64,000 bases of DNA from Candidatus Avoscillospira avicola (GTDB lineage: Bacteria > Bacillota > Clostridia > Oscillospirales > Oscillospiraceae): assembly GCA_018712245.1 (NCBI GenBank), contig DVHE01000048.1:1-64000 (forward strand), in the 5' to 3' direction. Positions 35,612 to 43,779 of this stretch are shown in pieces; position 1 is the stretch's first letter, and each line of letters begins with the position of its first letter. Position numbers and translations under genes: made by a program. Below the pieces are notes generated by a model that worked only from the letters and a program-made list of their open reading frames with translations, was not told the origin of the DNA and did no database searches.

Positions 35612-35704
35612 GGAAAGTCCTTCTTTGCGGGGATTTGGGCCAGCCGCGGCGGCCGCGCTGCGCCCAGTGTGCCGTGTAATCATATACCAAAAATAGGGTC
35701 CTTG

Positions 35705-36013
35705 TCAAATGTCGCTTGCGGCTGGGCCGGCGCGCTTTTTCAAAAGCTCCACCAGGCTGCACACCGCGGCGGCCTCCTCGTCGCTCAGTGCGGAGATGTC
35801 CAAAAACCGCCGGTCCTCCCGGCACAGGAGATAGTCCACCGTGACGCCGAACAGATCGGCCAGGCGTACCATCACCTCAAAGGAAGGCAGACGGATGTCC
35901 GTCTCGTAGCTGGACACCATCGACGCCGTCACGCCCACCCGGGCAGCCACTTGAGCCTGGGTGAGGTGCTTGTCCTGCCGCAGCTTTTTCAGTCTCTGTG
36001 AAAAATCAACCAT
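35705..36013 (-). CDS. XRE-family HTH regulator
   Basis: 102-aa small repressor-type protein. The HTH spans about residues 5-58 (FSQRLKKLRQDKHLTQAQVA.. VSSYETDIRLPSFEVMVRLADLF), followed by a short acidic, Leu-rich tail that may dimerise. AAGGAGGA lies 9 bases before the ATG at 36013. Its own upstream region has GCTTATA direct repeats around a GTGTACAC palindrome (36031-36053), a plausible autoregulatory operator. The nearest candidate target is the amidohydrolase-radC pair downstream. Confidence 0.85.
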   Translation of the reverse strand: MVDFSQRLKKLRQDKHLTQAQVAARVGVTASMVSSYETDIRLPSFEVMVRLADLFGVTVDYLLCREDRRFLDISALSDEEAAAVCSLVELLKKRAGPAASDI

Positions 36014-36030
36014 AAGCCGTGATCCTCCTT

Positions 36031-36053
36031 GCTTATAGTGTACACAGCTTATA
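36031..36053. promoter_or_regulatory. Candidate operator of the XRE regulator
   Basis: Two direct GCTTATA heptamers (36031-36037 and 36047-36053) flank the palindrome GTGTACAC (36038-36045), immediately upstream of the regulator's ribosome site. Position and symmetry suggest binding by the regulator itself. Confidence 0.4.
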
Positions 36054-36130
36054 CTTTCCAATAGAAATCATTTCCCTTGCTTGTAGTTGAGTCAGGCGTG
36101 GGCGGTGCGGGGCGATGGGAAATTTGCCTC

Positions 36131-36159
36131 TTGACAAGGGGACTTTATCGGAGTATAAT
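36131..36159 (+). promoter_or_regulatory. Promoter of the Trp T-box-trpB2 unit
   Basis: TTGACA (36131-36136), 17 bases, TATAAT (36154-36159): both hexamers match consensus exactly. Confidence 0.9.
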
Positions 36160-36165
36160 GCGAAA

Positions 36166-36436
36166 CAACAAAACCGATGAGCAAAAGGAGTACCCTTTGC
36201 ACGACATCTCAAGAGAGCCGCCGGTGGTGAGAGTGCGGTGATGGTCGCAGAGGCGAATGGGTTTGCGAGGGCGAGCCGAACGGAAACCAGTAGGCGAGAC
36301 GGAGGGGCGCTCCGTTACCAAGGGCGGCGCATGACTGTGCGCAGAAAAAGTGGGTATCAACGATACCAAGCCGGGTGGCACCGCAGGAGAGTATGCTCTT
36401 GTCCCAGCAAAAGGTTGGGAGAAGGGCTGTTTTTTT
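36166..36436 (+). ncRNA. T-box leader with Trp specifier
   Basis: Typical T-box leader: CCGATGAGC and GGAGTA near the start, AGAGAGCCGCCGGTGGTGAGAG in stem I (about 36210-36231), a GAA-TGG-G specifier loop with TGG at 36258-36260 (Trp codon), the T-box GGGTGGCACCGCAG at 36373-36386, and a terminator CTTGTCCCAGC..GTTGGGAGAAGG followed by GGCTGTTTTTTT. Uncharged tRNA-Trp should turn the gene on. Confidence 0.88.
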
Positions 36437-36473
36437 GCCCTTCTCACCGGAAAAATCGAAAGGAGAATATCCC

Positions 36474-37859
36474 ATGAAACAGCACAACGAAGTTCCCTAC
36501 AAGATTTACCTCAGTGAAGACGAGCTGCCCAAGGCATGGTACAACGTCCGTGCGGATATGAAGAACAAGCCCGCGCCGCTGCTGAACCCCGGCACGCACC
36601 AGCCCATGACCTTTGAGGATCTGCGAGGCGTCTTCTGCGACGAGCTGATCCGCCAGGAGCTGGACAACGACACCGCCTATATTCCCATCCCCCAGCCGGT
36701 GCTGGATTTCTATAAGATGTACCGTCCCTCGCCCCTGGTCCGGGCCTACTTCCTGGAGGAGAAGCTGGGCACGCCGGCCAAGATCTACTATAAGTTCGAG
36801 GGCAACAACACCTCCGGCAGCCACAAGCTCAACTCCGCCATCGCCCAGGCCTACTACGCCAAGATGCAGGGCCTGAAGGGCGTCACCACTGAGACCGGCG
36901 CCGGCCAGTGGGGCACGGCCCTGTCCATGGCCTGCTCCTTCTTCGATCTGGACTGCCAGGTCTACATGGTCAAGGTCAGCTATGAGCAGAAGCCCTTCCG
37001 CCGGGAGGTGATGCGCACCTACGGCGCGTCGGTGACGCCCTCTCCCTCCGACACCACCGAAGTGGGCCGCAGAATCCTGGCCGCCCACCCCGGCACCAGC
37101 GGCTCCCTGGGCTGCGCCATCTCCGAGGCCGTGGAGGCCGCCTCCAAGCAGGAGGGCTACCGCTATGTCCTGGGCAGCGTCCTCAACCAGGTGCTGCTCC
37201 ACCAGTCCATCATCGGCCTGGAGACCAAGGCCGCGCTGGACAAGTACAACATCGTGCCTGATATCATCATCGGCTGCGCCGGCGGCGGCTCCAACCTGGG
37301 CGGCCTGATCTCCCCCTTCATGGGCGAGAAGCTCCGGGGTGAGCGGGATTACCGCATCATCGCCGTGGAGCCGGCCTCTTGCCCCAGCTTCACCCGCGGC
37401 AAGTTCGCCTATGACTTCTGCGATACCGGCATGGTCTGCCCCCTGGCCAAGATGTACACCCTGGGCAGCGACTTCATTCCCTCGGCCAACCACGCCGGCG
37501 GCCTCAGGTACCACGGCATGAGCAGCGTCCTCAGCCAGCTTTACCACGATGGGCTGATGGAGGCCGTCTCCGTGGAGCAGACCGAGGTCTTCAAGGCAGC
37601 CGAACTCTTTGCTCGCTGCGAAGGCACCCTGCCCGCCCCCGAGAGCAGCCACGCCATCCGCGCCGCCATCGACGAGGCCCTCAAGTGCAAGGAGACCGGC
37701 GAGGAGAAGACCATCGTCTTCGGTCTCACCGGCACCGGCTACTTCGATATGGTGGCCTACGGCAAGTTCAACGACGGCCAGATGACCGACTATATCCCCA
37801 CCGACGAAGAGCTGGCCGCTTCCTTTGCCAAGCTCCCCCAGGTGCCGGAAATCAAGTGA
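36474..37859 (+). CDS. trpB: TrpB2-type tryptophan synthase beta chain
   Basis: 461-aa PLP enzyme of the TrpB2 subfamily, longer than ordinary TrpB (about 400 aa) with an extended N-terminus. The PLP lysine is Lys118 in SGSHKLNSA; TETGAGQWGTALS and GCAGGGSNLGG supply the indole-site and phosphate-binding loops. It converts indole plus serine to tryptophan. No trpA or other trp gene is near; TrpB2 enzymes can work without TrpA on free indole. AAAGGAGAATATCCC precedes the ATG at 36474. Trp-specific T-box control supports a genuine tryptophan role. Confidence 0.92.
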   Translation: MKQHNEVPYKIYLSEDELPKAWYNVRADMKNKPAPLLNPGTHQPMTFEDLRGVFCDELIRQELDNDTAYIPIPQPVLDFYKMYRPSPLVRAYFLEEKLGTPAKIYYKFEGNNTSGSHKLNSAIAQAYYAKMQGLKGVTTETGAGQWGTALSMACSFFDLDCQVYMVKVSYEQKPFRREVMRTYGASVTPSPSDTTEVGRRILAAHPGTSGSLGCAISEAVEAASKQEGYRYVLGSVLNQVLLHQSIIGLETKAALDKYNIVPDIIIGCAGGGSNLGGLISPFMGEKLRGERDYRIIAVEPASCPSFTRGKFAYDFCDTGMVCPLAKMYTLGSDFIPSANHAGGLRYHGMSSVLSQLYHDGLMEAVSVEQTEVFKAAELFARCEGTLPAPESSHAIRAAIDEALKCKETGEEKTIVFGLTGTGYFDMVAYGKFNDGQMTDYIPTDEELAASFAKLPQVPEIK

Positions 37860-37870
37860 TGTCCCAATAT

Positions 37871-37903
37871 AAACCGCGGCGCGCTTCACGCCGCGGTTTT
37901 TGT
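37871..37903 (+). terminator. Intrinsic terminator after trpB2
   Basis: AAACCGCGGCG (37871-37881) pairs with CGCCGCGGTTT (37889-37899), followed by TTTGTG. The next 130 bases up to the permease promoter hold nothing recognisable. Confidence 0.88.
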
Positions 37904-38029
37904 GTCCAGGAAGCCTCTTCTTGGGATGCCCCGGGGCACCCCGGGGCCGGCGGCGGGCGCTGCGGGACGATGGACAAGGTCTTGGAGGAATGCCCAAATT
38001 ATATCCTAAAAATTTTTAAGCATTCCTAA

Positions 38030-38058
38030 TTGTTTTTGTGAACTTTTGCTGGTATACT
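38030..38058 (+). promoter_or_regulatory. Promoter of the NCS2 permease gene
   Basis: TTGTTT (38030-38035), 17 bases, TATACT (38053-38058). It gives an mRNA leader of about 190 nt. Confidence 0.65.
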
Positions 38059-38064
38059 TAAGGT

Positions 38065-38255
38065 AGCACCGAATCATTTGGCAAGCGCATCCGGCCAAAG
38101 ATTTTGTCTCAGCCGAAAGATTTCAAAGAGCGGGAATACTGTATGTATTTCCCCTTTTTAAACCTGCACGTATGGGGCAAAAGATTGGACGGAGGCCACA
38201 GACACAATTGTGCGGTGCTGCCTTCACTTGAAAACATAGGAAAGGTCTGCTGCCC
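38065..38255 (+). promoter_or_regulatory. Leader with putative attenuator, unknown ligand
   Basis: The leader contains an AATCATTTGGC..GCCAAAGATT hairpin (about 38072-38106), then GGGAATAC (38132-38139) pairing with GTATTTCCC (38145-38153) followed by five T, an intrinsic terminator about 100 bases before the start codon. A premature terminator in a leader implies regulated read-through. The purine, guanidine and preQ1 riboswitch cores I know are not visible. Confidence 0.5.
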
Positions 38256-39593
38256 ATGTCGAAACCGCAACTCTTCCGGGGAAACCTCTTTGAGCTGGAG
38301 GGAGTGCCGCCGCTGCGGCGGGCGCTGCCGCTGGCCGTGCAGCACGTGGTGGCCATGATCGTCGGCTGCGTGACGCCGGCGATCATCGTCTCCGGTTCTG
38401 CCGGGCTTCCGGCCAATGAACAGGTGATCCTCATCCAGGCGGCGCTGGTGATCTCCGCGCTGTCCACACTCCTGCAGCTCTTCCCCCTGGGGCGCAGGCT
38501 CCCGCTGGGGCTGGGCTCCGGCCTGCCGGTCATCATGGGCGTCAGCTTCGCCTATGTCCCCACGATGCAGGCCATAGCCGAAGGCTACGGCGTAGCGGCC
38601 ATCCTGGGCGCACAGATCGTCGGCGGCGCCGTGGCGGTATTGGTGGGATTATTCGTGAAGAAGCTCCGGCGGCTCTTCCCGCCGCTGATCACCGGCACGG
38701 TGGTCTTCACCATCGGCCTCTCGCTCTATCCCACCGCCATCAACTACATGGCCGGCGGCGTCGGCAGCGTGGGCTACGGCTCCTGGCAGAACTGGCTGGT
38801 GGCCCTTTTTACCCTGGCGGTGGTGACGGCCCTCAACCACTACGGCAAGGGCCTTTGGAAGCTTTCGTCCATTTTGCTGGGCATCGGCGCGGGCTATGCC
38901 CTGTCGGCCTGCTTCGGCATGGTGAACTTCCAGAGCGTCGGCGAGGCGGCGGTATTCCAGCTGCCGCAGCTTTTGTACTTCGGCATCGACTTTGAAATCT
39001 CCGCCTGCGTGGCCATCGGCATCCTCTTTGGAATCAACGCAGTCCAGGCCATCGGTGACCTGACGGCCACCACCGTGGGCGCCATGGAGCGGGAGCCCAC
39101 GGACCGGGAACTCCAGAACGGCATCGTGGGCTACGGCGTGATGAATATGATCGGTGGCCTCTTCGGCGGCCTCCCCACGGCCACCTACAGCCAGAACGTG
39201 GGCATCGTTACTACCACCAAGGTCATCAACCGGGTGGTGCTGGGGCTCTCGGCGCTGATTCTCGGCCTGGCGGGGCTGATTCCCAAATTCTCCGCGCTTC
39301 TGACCACCATCCCCCAGTGCGTCCTGGGCGGCGCGACGGTCTCGGTGTTTGCCAGTATCGCCATGACCGGCATGAAGCTGGTCTCCTCGGCGGAGATGGA
39401 CTACCGCAATTCCTCCATCGTGGGCCTGGCGGCGGCCCTGGGCATGGGCATCTCCCAGGCCTCGTCGGCGCTGTCCAGCTTCCCGGAGTGGGTGACGACG
39501 ATCTTCGGCAAGTCCCCGGTGGTGGTGGCCACCCTGGTGGCCGTGGTGCTGAACGTGATCCTCCCCAAAAACCACTCCCAGAAAAAGCCATAG
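38256..39593 (+). CDS. NCS2 uracil/xanthine-type permease
   Basis: 445-aa membrane protein of the NCS2 (nucleobase-ascorbate transporter) family with about 14 hydrophobic segments. The N-terminal AVQHVVAMIVG contains the conserved QH segment of the first membrane helix. The family signature region reads GLFGGLPTATYSQNVGIV and the upstream acidic helix is AIGDLTATTVG. This pattern fits xanthine/uric acid or uracil symporters; xanthine would pair well with the window's xanthine dehydrogenase, but this is inference. The ATG at 38256 has AGGAAAGG upstream. Confidence 0.88.
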   Translation: MSKPQLFRGNLFELEGVPPLRRALPLAVQHVVAMIVGCVTPAIIVSGSAGLPANEQVILIQAALVISALSTLLQLFPLGRRLPLGLGSGLPVIMGVSFAYVPTMQAIAEGYGVAAILGAQIVGGAVAVLVGLFVKKLRRLFPPLITGTVVFTIGLSLYPTAINYMAGGVGSVGYGSWQNWLVALFTLAVVTALNHYGKGLWKLSSILLGIGAGYALSACFGMVNFQSVGEAAVFQLPQLLYFGIDFEISACVAIGILFGINAVQAIGDLTATTVGAMEREPTDRELQNGIVGYGVMNMIGGLFGGLPTATYSQNVGIVTTTKVINRVVLGLSALILGLAGLIPKFSALLTTIPQCVLGGATVSVFASIAMTGMKLVSSAEMDYRNSSIVGLAAALGMGISQASSALSSFPEWVTTIFGKSPVVVATLVAVVLNVILPKNHSQKKP

Positions 39594-39613
39594 CCGGTTC
39601 GCGCCCTCGATTG

Positions 39614-39666
39614 CAAAAAAGACGGGCCCGCCGCAGAAAGGAAAGTTCTGCGGCGGGGTCCTTTGT
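39614..39666 (+). terminator. Intrinsic terminator after the NCS2 permease
   Basis: CCCGCCGCAGAA (39627-39638) pairs with TTCTGCGGCGGG (39645-39656); A-run on the left, GTCCTTTGT on the right. Confidence 0.75.
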
Positions 39667-39669
39667 CTG

Positions 39670-39881
39670 CCGCAAGCCGCCAGGCTGTGGGCTGCATTTG
39701 CCGCCGCGCCCCTACGGCGAAAATAGGAGCCTATCTGTTCGGCGAAAGCCCTCAGGCGGCGCAGTCAGGCGGGCGGCTGCTAGCCGCCCTTACGGCGCAC
39801 AAGCTGCCGGACCGCACAGGCCAAAGGCTCCCCTGTGTAAGGGGAGCTGTCACGGCGAAGCCGTGACTGAGGGGTTGCAAT
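39670..39881. repeat. Palindromic repeats upstream of 272-bp copy C
   Basis: Contains a truncated GCGCCCCTACGG edge, a family a palindrome (GGCGGCTGCTAGCCGCC, about 39772-39794), and at about 39826-39880 the CTCCCCTGTGTAAGGGGAG element with GTCACGGC-GAA-GCCGTGAC and TGAGGGGTTG, identical in layout to that before copy A. No gene. Confidence 0.75.
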
Positions 39882-40153
39882 GCTGCCGTGTGCTGTAGCC
39901 CGCCCCGTTCCGGGGCAGCCGGTGCGGCCTTAGAGAATCGCCGCGTCGCCGTAACGGCTCTGCGATTTTACTGTCCCGCGGGAAGCCTTGAAGGGGCAGG
40001 GGGCAGCGGACGGGACGGCCCGGTGGAGTGCGGCTGCCCGCGCAATGCCGCTTCCGGGGATGCACGCCGCACAGCCCAAAGGGGGACCGGGGGCCGCAGC
40101 CCCCGGCGCATTTTGGGAACTTTTCTGCGCGGAAAAGTTCCCCGCCGGAGGCA
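39882..40153 (+). repeat. 272-bp dispersed element, copy C
   Basis: Collinear with copies A, B and D but the most diverged in its left third (GCCCCGTTCCGGGGCAG, CCTTAGAGAATCGCCG). The right third keeps GGGATGCACGCCGCACAGCC, AAAGGGGGACCGGGGGC-CGCA-GCCCCCGG and the GGGAACTTTTC-TGCGCG-GAAAAGTTCCC hairpin, and it ends CCCCGCCGGAGG. Loop bases differ from A and B while stems are kept. Confidence 0.78.
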
Positions 40154-40625
40154 GCATTAGCCCGCATAGCCAGAGTGCTTTCGCCGAGCAGACCTGCCTG
40201 CCAGGACACCTCTCCAGCGGAGCCTCGGGTGCGGCGATACAAATGGTCTCGCGTAACCTCTGCATCCTCCAAGAGAGGCCGCTGACGCGGCACGGGCCGA
40301 TGAAGGCATCGGCCCCTACGGTCCCTCACCAAACTACCGCACTTGCCGTAGGGGCGGCTATCAGCCGCCCGCCTGGCCTGCGCTGCGAGAGCGCCTTCGC
40401 AGCACGTACCGGCCAAAGCCTCCCCTGACGCCCTGCGGGCGTTAGGGGAGGTGGCGCACAGCGCCGGAGGGGTCAACAATCCCCCAGTCAGCCTTGCGGC
40501 TGACAGCACTCTTATGTAAAGGGGACTTTGGGTGCGGCGGTACAAACGGCCTTCCACAACCACTGTACCTTCCATGAGAGGCCGCTGCGCGGCACGGACG
40601 CGCGATGCGCGTAATCTACGATGTG
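40154..40625. repeat. Palindromic repeat mosaic downstream of copy C
   Basis: Non-coding. Modules: GATACAAATGG-type variant with GAGAGGCCGCTGACGCGGC (about 40238-40292), family b palindrome (about 40294-40320), family a (about 40349-40373), CCTCCCCTGACGCCCTGCGG hairpin (about 40418-40450), a reversed CAGTCAGCC..GGCTGAC element (about 40478-40520), a second GGTACAAACGGCC..GAGAGGCCGCTGCGCGGC module (about 40546-40600) and a degenerate family c edge ending near 40621. A GAAATCC-GTG-GGATTTC hairpin with CCGCCCC/GGGGCGG arms and a T-run (about 40706-40741) may terminate the minus-strand gene that follows. Confidence 0.72.
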
Positions 40626-40742
40626 TGGCGGGAAACTGTGCGCAGCAGCTGCCTTGTGTGATAGAGGCCGTTTCGCGTGCCAAAATCCTTATTTAACAGA
40701 CGAACCGCCCCGAAATCCGTGGATTTCGGGGCGGTTTTTTCA

Positions 40743-41339
40743 TTACTCCGCTGCGCCGGGGAGGATCAGCTCCGCGGCCAGGGGAAGCGTCTCGATCCAG
40801 CCGCAGAAGGCGCGCCACTCGGGCAGACGGTGGGTCCGCCGCTGGGCGTAGATCGTCTTCAGCTGGCGGTAGTTGGTGGTCATGCCCGCGGTCAGCTTGA
40901 AGCCGCAGGGGTTGGTCATCAGAAGCCGCAGGTAATCCTCGGGGTCCTGGGTCTCGTTGTACTTGGCCACCAGCTCCTTCATGATCTCCACCACCCGGGG
41001 ATCGGTGTGGGGGTCATACTGGTTGTCCAGATCGAAGCGGGCGATGCGGTGCATGGTGGACTGGCTGGAGACGAAATCCAGGAAGTGGTACCGCTCGGCC
41101 TCGGTCCAGGCCTTGACGGTGAAGGTCAGGTCGAACTGGACCACCACGCCGTTGAGCCAGTTGTCGTGGCCGGAGCCCTTGGCGCTCTGGGCCAGGGCCA
41201 GGATGCCGCGGGTCATGTCGCTGTTGAGGGACGCCACATCGGTGGCCATAGGGAACTTGGCCCGGACGATGCTCTCCTCCAGGCCGTAGACCGCGGCGTT
41301 GGAAACGGGGCCGAAATCGGGGACGGTGTGTACGCTCAT
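40743..41339 (-). CDS. Conserved-looking protein of unknown function
   Basis: 198-aa soluble protein, not recognised with confidence. Visible features: an N-terminal MSVHTVPDFGPVSNAAVYGLEESI-type stretch, a middle YHFLDFVSSQSTMHRIARFD, and a C-terminal NYRQLKTIYAQRRTHRLPEW. The last two faintly recall flavin-dependent thymidylate synthase (ThyX) helices, in which R-H-R and a Q-W segment occur, but the diagnostic RHR-x7-S motif is absent. The ATG at 41339 has AAAGGAGT about 6 bases upstream; a start further out is possible. It lies 36 bases after pheT on the same strand and is probably co-transcribed. Confidence 0.7.
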   Translation of the reverse strand: MSVHTVPDFGPVSNAAVYGLEESIVRAKFPMATDVASLNSDMTRGILALAQSAKGSGHDNWLNGVVVQFDLTFTVKAWTEAERYHFLDFVSSQSTMHRIARFDLDNQYDPHTDPRVVEIMKELVAKYNETQDPEDYLRLLMTNPCGFKLTAGMTTNYRQLKTIYAQRRTHRLPEWRAFCGWIETLPLAAELILPGAAE

Positions 41340-41375
41340 GGGGACTCCTTTCACGTAAGAGGCGGAAAAAGCGGA

Positions 41376-43757
41376 TTAGCGGAGCTTGACGCCCAGGTCC
41401 TGGTCCAGCTTCGTCAGGATCTTCTGCACCACGGCGGCGGAATCCTCGTCGGTGAGGGTCCGGTCGTCGGCCCGCAGCTCCAGGGAGAAGGCCAGGGACT
41501 TCTTGCCCTCGGGAATGCCGGGGCCGCGGTAGACGTCAAAGAGGCGGACGGACTTGAGGAGCTTGCCGCCGGCGGCGGCGATGCACTTTTCCACGCAGCC
41601 GACGGTCTTGTCCTCGTCGCAGACCAGGGCCAGGTCGCGACTGACGGTGGGGTACTTGGGCAGCGGGCAGTAGACGCAGTCGGGCTTGCGCACGGCCATG
41701 AAGCCGGTGAAGTTCAGCTGGGCGGCGTAGACCTCGCAGTCCATGCCGTAGTTCTGAGCCACCAGGGGGTGGATCTGGCCGAAGATACCCATGTCCTGGC
41801 CGGCGATGGTCAGCCGGGCGCAGCGGCCGGGGTGGAAGCTGGGATCGTCGGTGACGGCGGTGTACTCGGCCTCCTGAATGCCCAGACACTGGAGCAGCGA
41901 CTCGATCTCGCCCTTCATGGTGAAGAAGGTGACGTCGGGGCCGTAGGCGCCCAGGCTCAGCACCTTGGGCTCATAGGGCAGCACCTGGCCGGGCTGGGGC
42001 AGGTAAACGGTGGCCACCTCGTAGAACTTGGCGGCCTTGTTGTGGAAGGCCACGTTCCGCTGAAGGGTCTCCAGCATGGCGGGCAGAGCCGTGGTGCGCA
42101 TGACGGAGGTGTCCTCGCCCAGGGGGTTGAGGATCTTCACAGTCTCCCGCAGGGGGCTGTCGGCGGGCAGGCGGATGGCGTCAAACATCTTGGGGGAGTC
42201 GAAGGAGTAGGTGAGGATTTCGGAATAGCCCAGGCCCCGGGCAACGATGCCGGCCTTCTGGGCCAGGGTAGCCTCGGCGGAGTAGCCGCCCTGGGTGGTG
42301 GCGCCGTGGGGCAGGGTGGTGGGGATGCGGTTGTAGCCGTAGAGCCGAGCCACCTCCTCGGCGATGTCGGCCATGCACTTGAGGTCGGACCGCCAGGACG
42401 GGACCTTCACCATGCCGTTCTCCACCGGGATCTCCAGGCGGCGGAGGTACTCCACCATCTCGGCCTCGGGAATCTCCAGGCCCAGCAGACGGTTGATCTT
42501 GTCGGCCTCCAGGGGCAAAACCACCGGCTGGGGCACGCAGTTGAGAATGTCGATGACGCCGTCCAGCACCTCGCCGGCGCCCAGCAGCTCCACCAGCTCA
42601 CAGGCCCGGTCCACGGCGGGCAGGGTGTTCAGCGGGTCCAGATTCTTCTCAAACTTGGCCGAGGCCTCGGTGCGCATGCCCAGGGCCAGGGCCGTCTGGC
42701 GGATGGAGGTGCCGTTGAAGTTGGCGGACTCAAAGACCACGTCCACGGTGTCTTCCACGATCTCGCTGTTTTCGCCGCCCATGATGCCGGCCAGACCCAC
42801 GGGGCGGGTCTCGTCGGCGATGACCAGCATCCCCGGCTGCAGAGGCCGGACAATGCCGTCCAGGGTGGTCAGGGTTTCACCGGCCTCGGCCCGGCGGACG
42901 ATGATCTTGCCGCCCTTGACGTAGCGGTAGTCGAAGGCGTGCATGGGCTGGCCGTACTCGATCATCACGTAGTTGGTGATGTCCACGATGTTGTTGATGG
43001 GCCGGACGCCGGCGGACCGGAGCCGCTCCCGCATCCACTTGGGCGAGGGGGCGATCTTCACATTGCGGACCATCCGGGCGGTGTAGCGGCTGCACAGGTC
43101 GGTGGCGGGCACCTCCACGTCCAGCAGCTCGGGCAGCACGCCGTCGCCGCCGCCCTTGACCACCGGCTCGTGGTGGCGCATGGGCTGGTTGAAGGCCGCG
43201 GCGGCCTCCCGGGCCAGGCCGATGAGGCTGAAGCAGTCGGGGCGGTTGTTGGTGATCTCGAACTCCACCACGGTGTCGTCGTTGCCGATGACCTCGTTGA
43301 TGTCCTGGCCGACGGCGCAGTCCTCCTGGAGAATCCAGATGCCGTCCTCAATGGCGTAGGGGAAGTCGTTGAGGGTGAGGCCCAGCTCCTTGAGGGAGCA
43401 GAGCATTCCATTGGACACCTCGCCCCGGAGCTTGCCCTTGGTGATGTGGACGCCGCCGGGCAGGTAGGAGTTGTGCAGGGCCGCGGGCACCAGGTCGCCC
43501 TCGTGGACGTTCTGGGCGCCGGTGACGATCTGGGTCGGCTCGCCCTTGCCCACGTCCACCTGGCAAATCCACATATGGTCGGAGTTGGGGTGGCGGACCA
43601 TGGACAGAACCTTGCCCACCACCACGTTTTTGATTTCAGCGTCCAGCCGGGCATAGGTCTCGACCTTGGAGCCGGCGATGGTCATGATCTCGGCGAAGTC
43701 CTTGTCGTTGGCGTCCACGTCCACAAATTCGCCCAGCCATTTTCTGGAGAGATTCAT
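41376..43757 (-). CDS. pheT: Phenylalanyl-tRNA synthetase beta subunit
   Basis: 793-aa beta chain of the alpha2-beta2 enzyme. Domain order: N-terminal EMAP-like tRNA-binding domain (about residues 40-150, VVGKVLSMVRHPNSDHMWICQVDVG), B3/4 editing domain (about 210-370), B5 domain (about 400-470), catalytic-like core (about 480-690) and C-terminal ferredoxin-fold anticodon-binding domain (about 700-793). Length normal for bacteria. AAAGGGGAAATATTGCT precedes the ATG. It follows pheS after 22 bases. Confidence 0.95.
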   Translation of the reverse strand: MNLSRKWLGEFVDVDANDKDFAEIMTIAGSKVETYARLDAEIKNVVVGKVLSMVRHPNSDHMWICQVDVGKGEPTQIVTGAQNVHEGDLVPAALHNSYLPGGVHITKGKLRGEVSNGMLCSLKELGLTLNDFPYAIEDGIWILQEDCAVGQDINEVIGNDDTVVEFEITNNRPDCFSLIGLAREAAAAFNQPMRHHEPVVKGGGDGVLPELLDVEVPATDLCSRYTARMVRNVKIAPSPKWMRERLRSAGVRPINNIVDITNYVMIEYGQPMHAFDYRYVKGGKIIVRRAEAGETLTTLDGIVRPLQPGMLVIADETRPVGLAGIMGGENSEIVEDTVDVVFESANFNGTSIRQTALALGMRTEASAKFEKNLDPLNTLPAVDRACELVELLGAGEVLDGVIDILNCVPQPVVLPLEADKINRLLGLEIPEAEMVEYLRRLEIPVENGMVKVPSWRSDLKCMADIAEEVARLYGYNRIPTTLPHGATTQGGYSAEATLAQKAGIVARGLGYSEILTYSFDSPKMFDAIRLPADSPLRETVKILNPLGEDTSVMRTTALPAMLETLQRNVAFHNKAAKFYEVATVYLPQPGQVLPYEPKVLSLGAYGPDVTFFTMKGEIESLLQCLGIQEAEYTAVTDDPSFHPGRCARLTIAGQDMGIFGQIHPLVAQNYGMDCEVYAAQLNFTGFMAVRKPDCVYCPLPKYPTVSRDLALVCDEDKTVGCVEKCIAAAGGKLLKSVRLFDVYRGPGIPEGKKSLAFSLELRADDRTLTDEDSAAVVQKILTKLDQDLGVKLR

Positions 43758-43779
43758 AGCAATATTTCCCCTTTCTAAC

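Noticed and set aside
40743-41339. Annotating the gene after pheT as thyX
   Set aside because: The RHR-x7-S signature is not present; only a loose resemblance of two helices.
40677-43778. A 1033-codon plus-strand open frame opposite pheT
   Set aside because: It is the antisense shadow of pheT in GC-rich DNA: low-complexity Val/Gly/His composition, no ribosome site, no recognisable domain, and the minus strand is unambiguously PheT.
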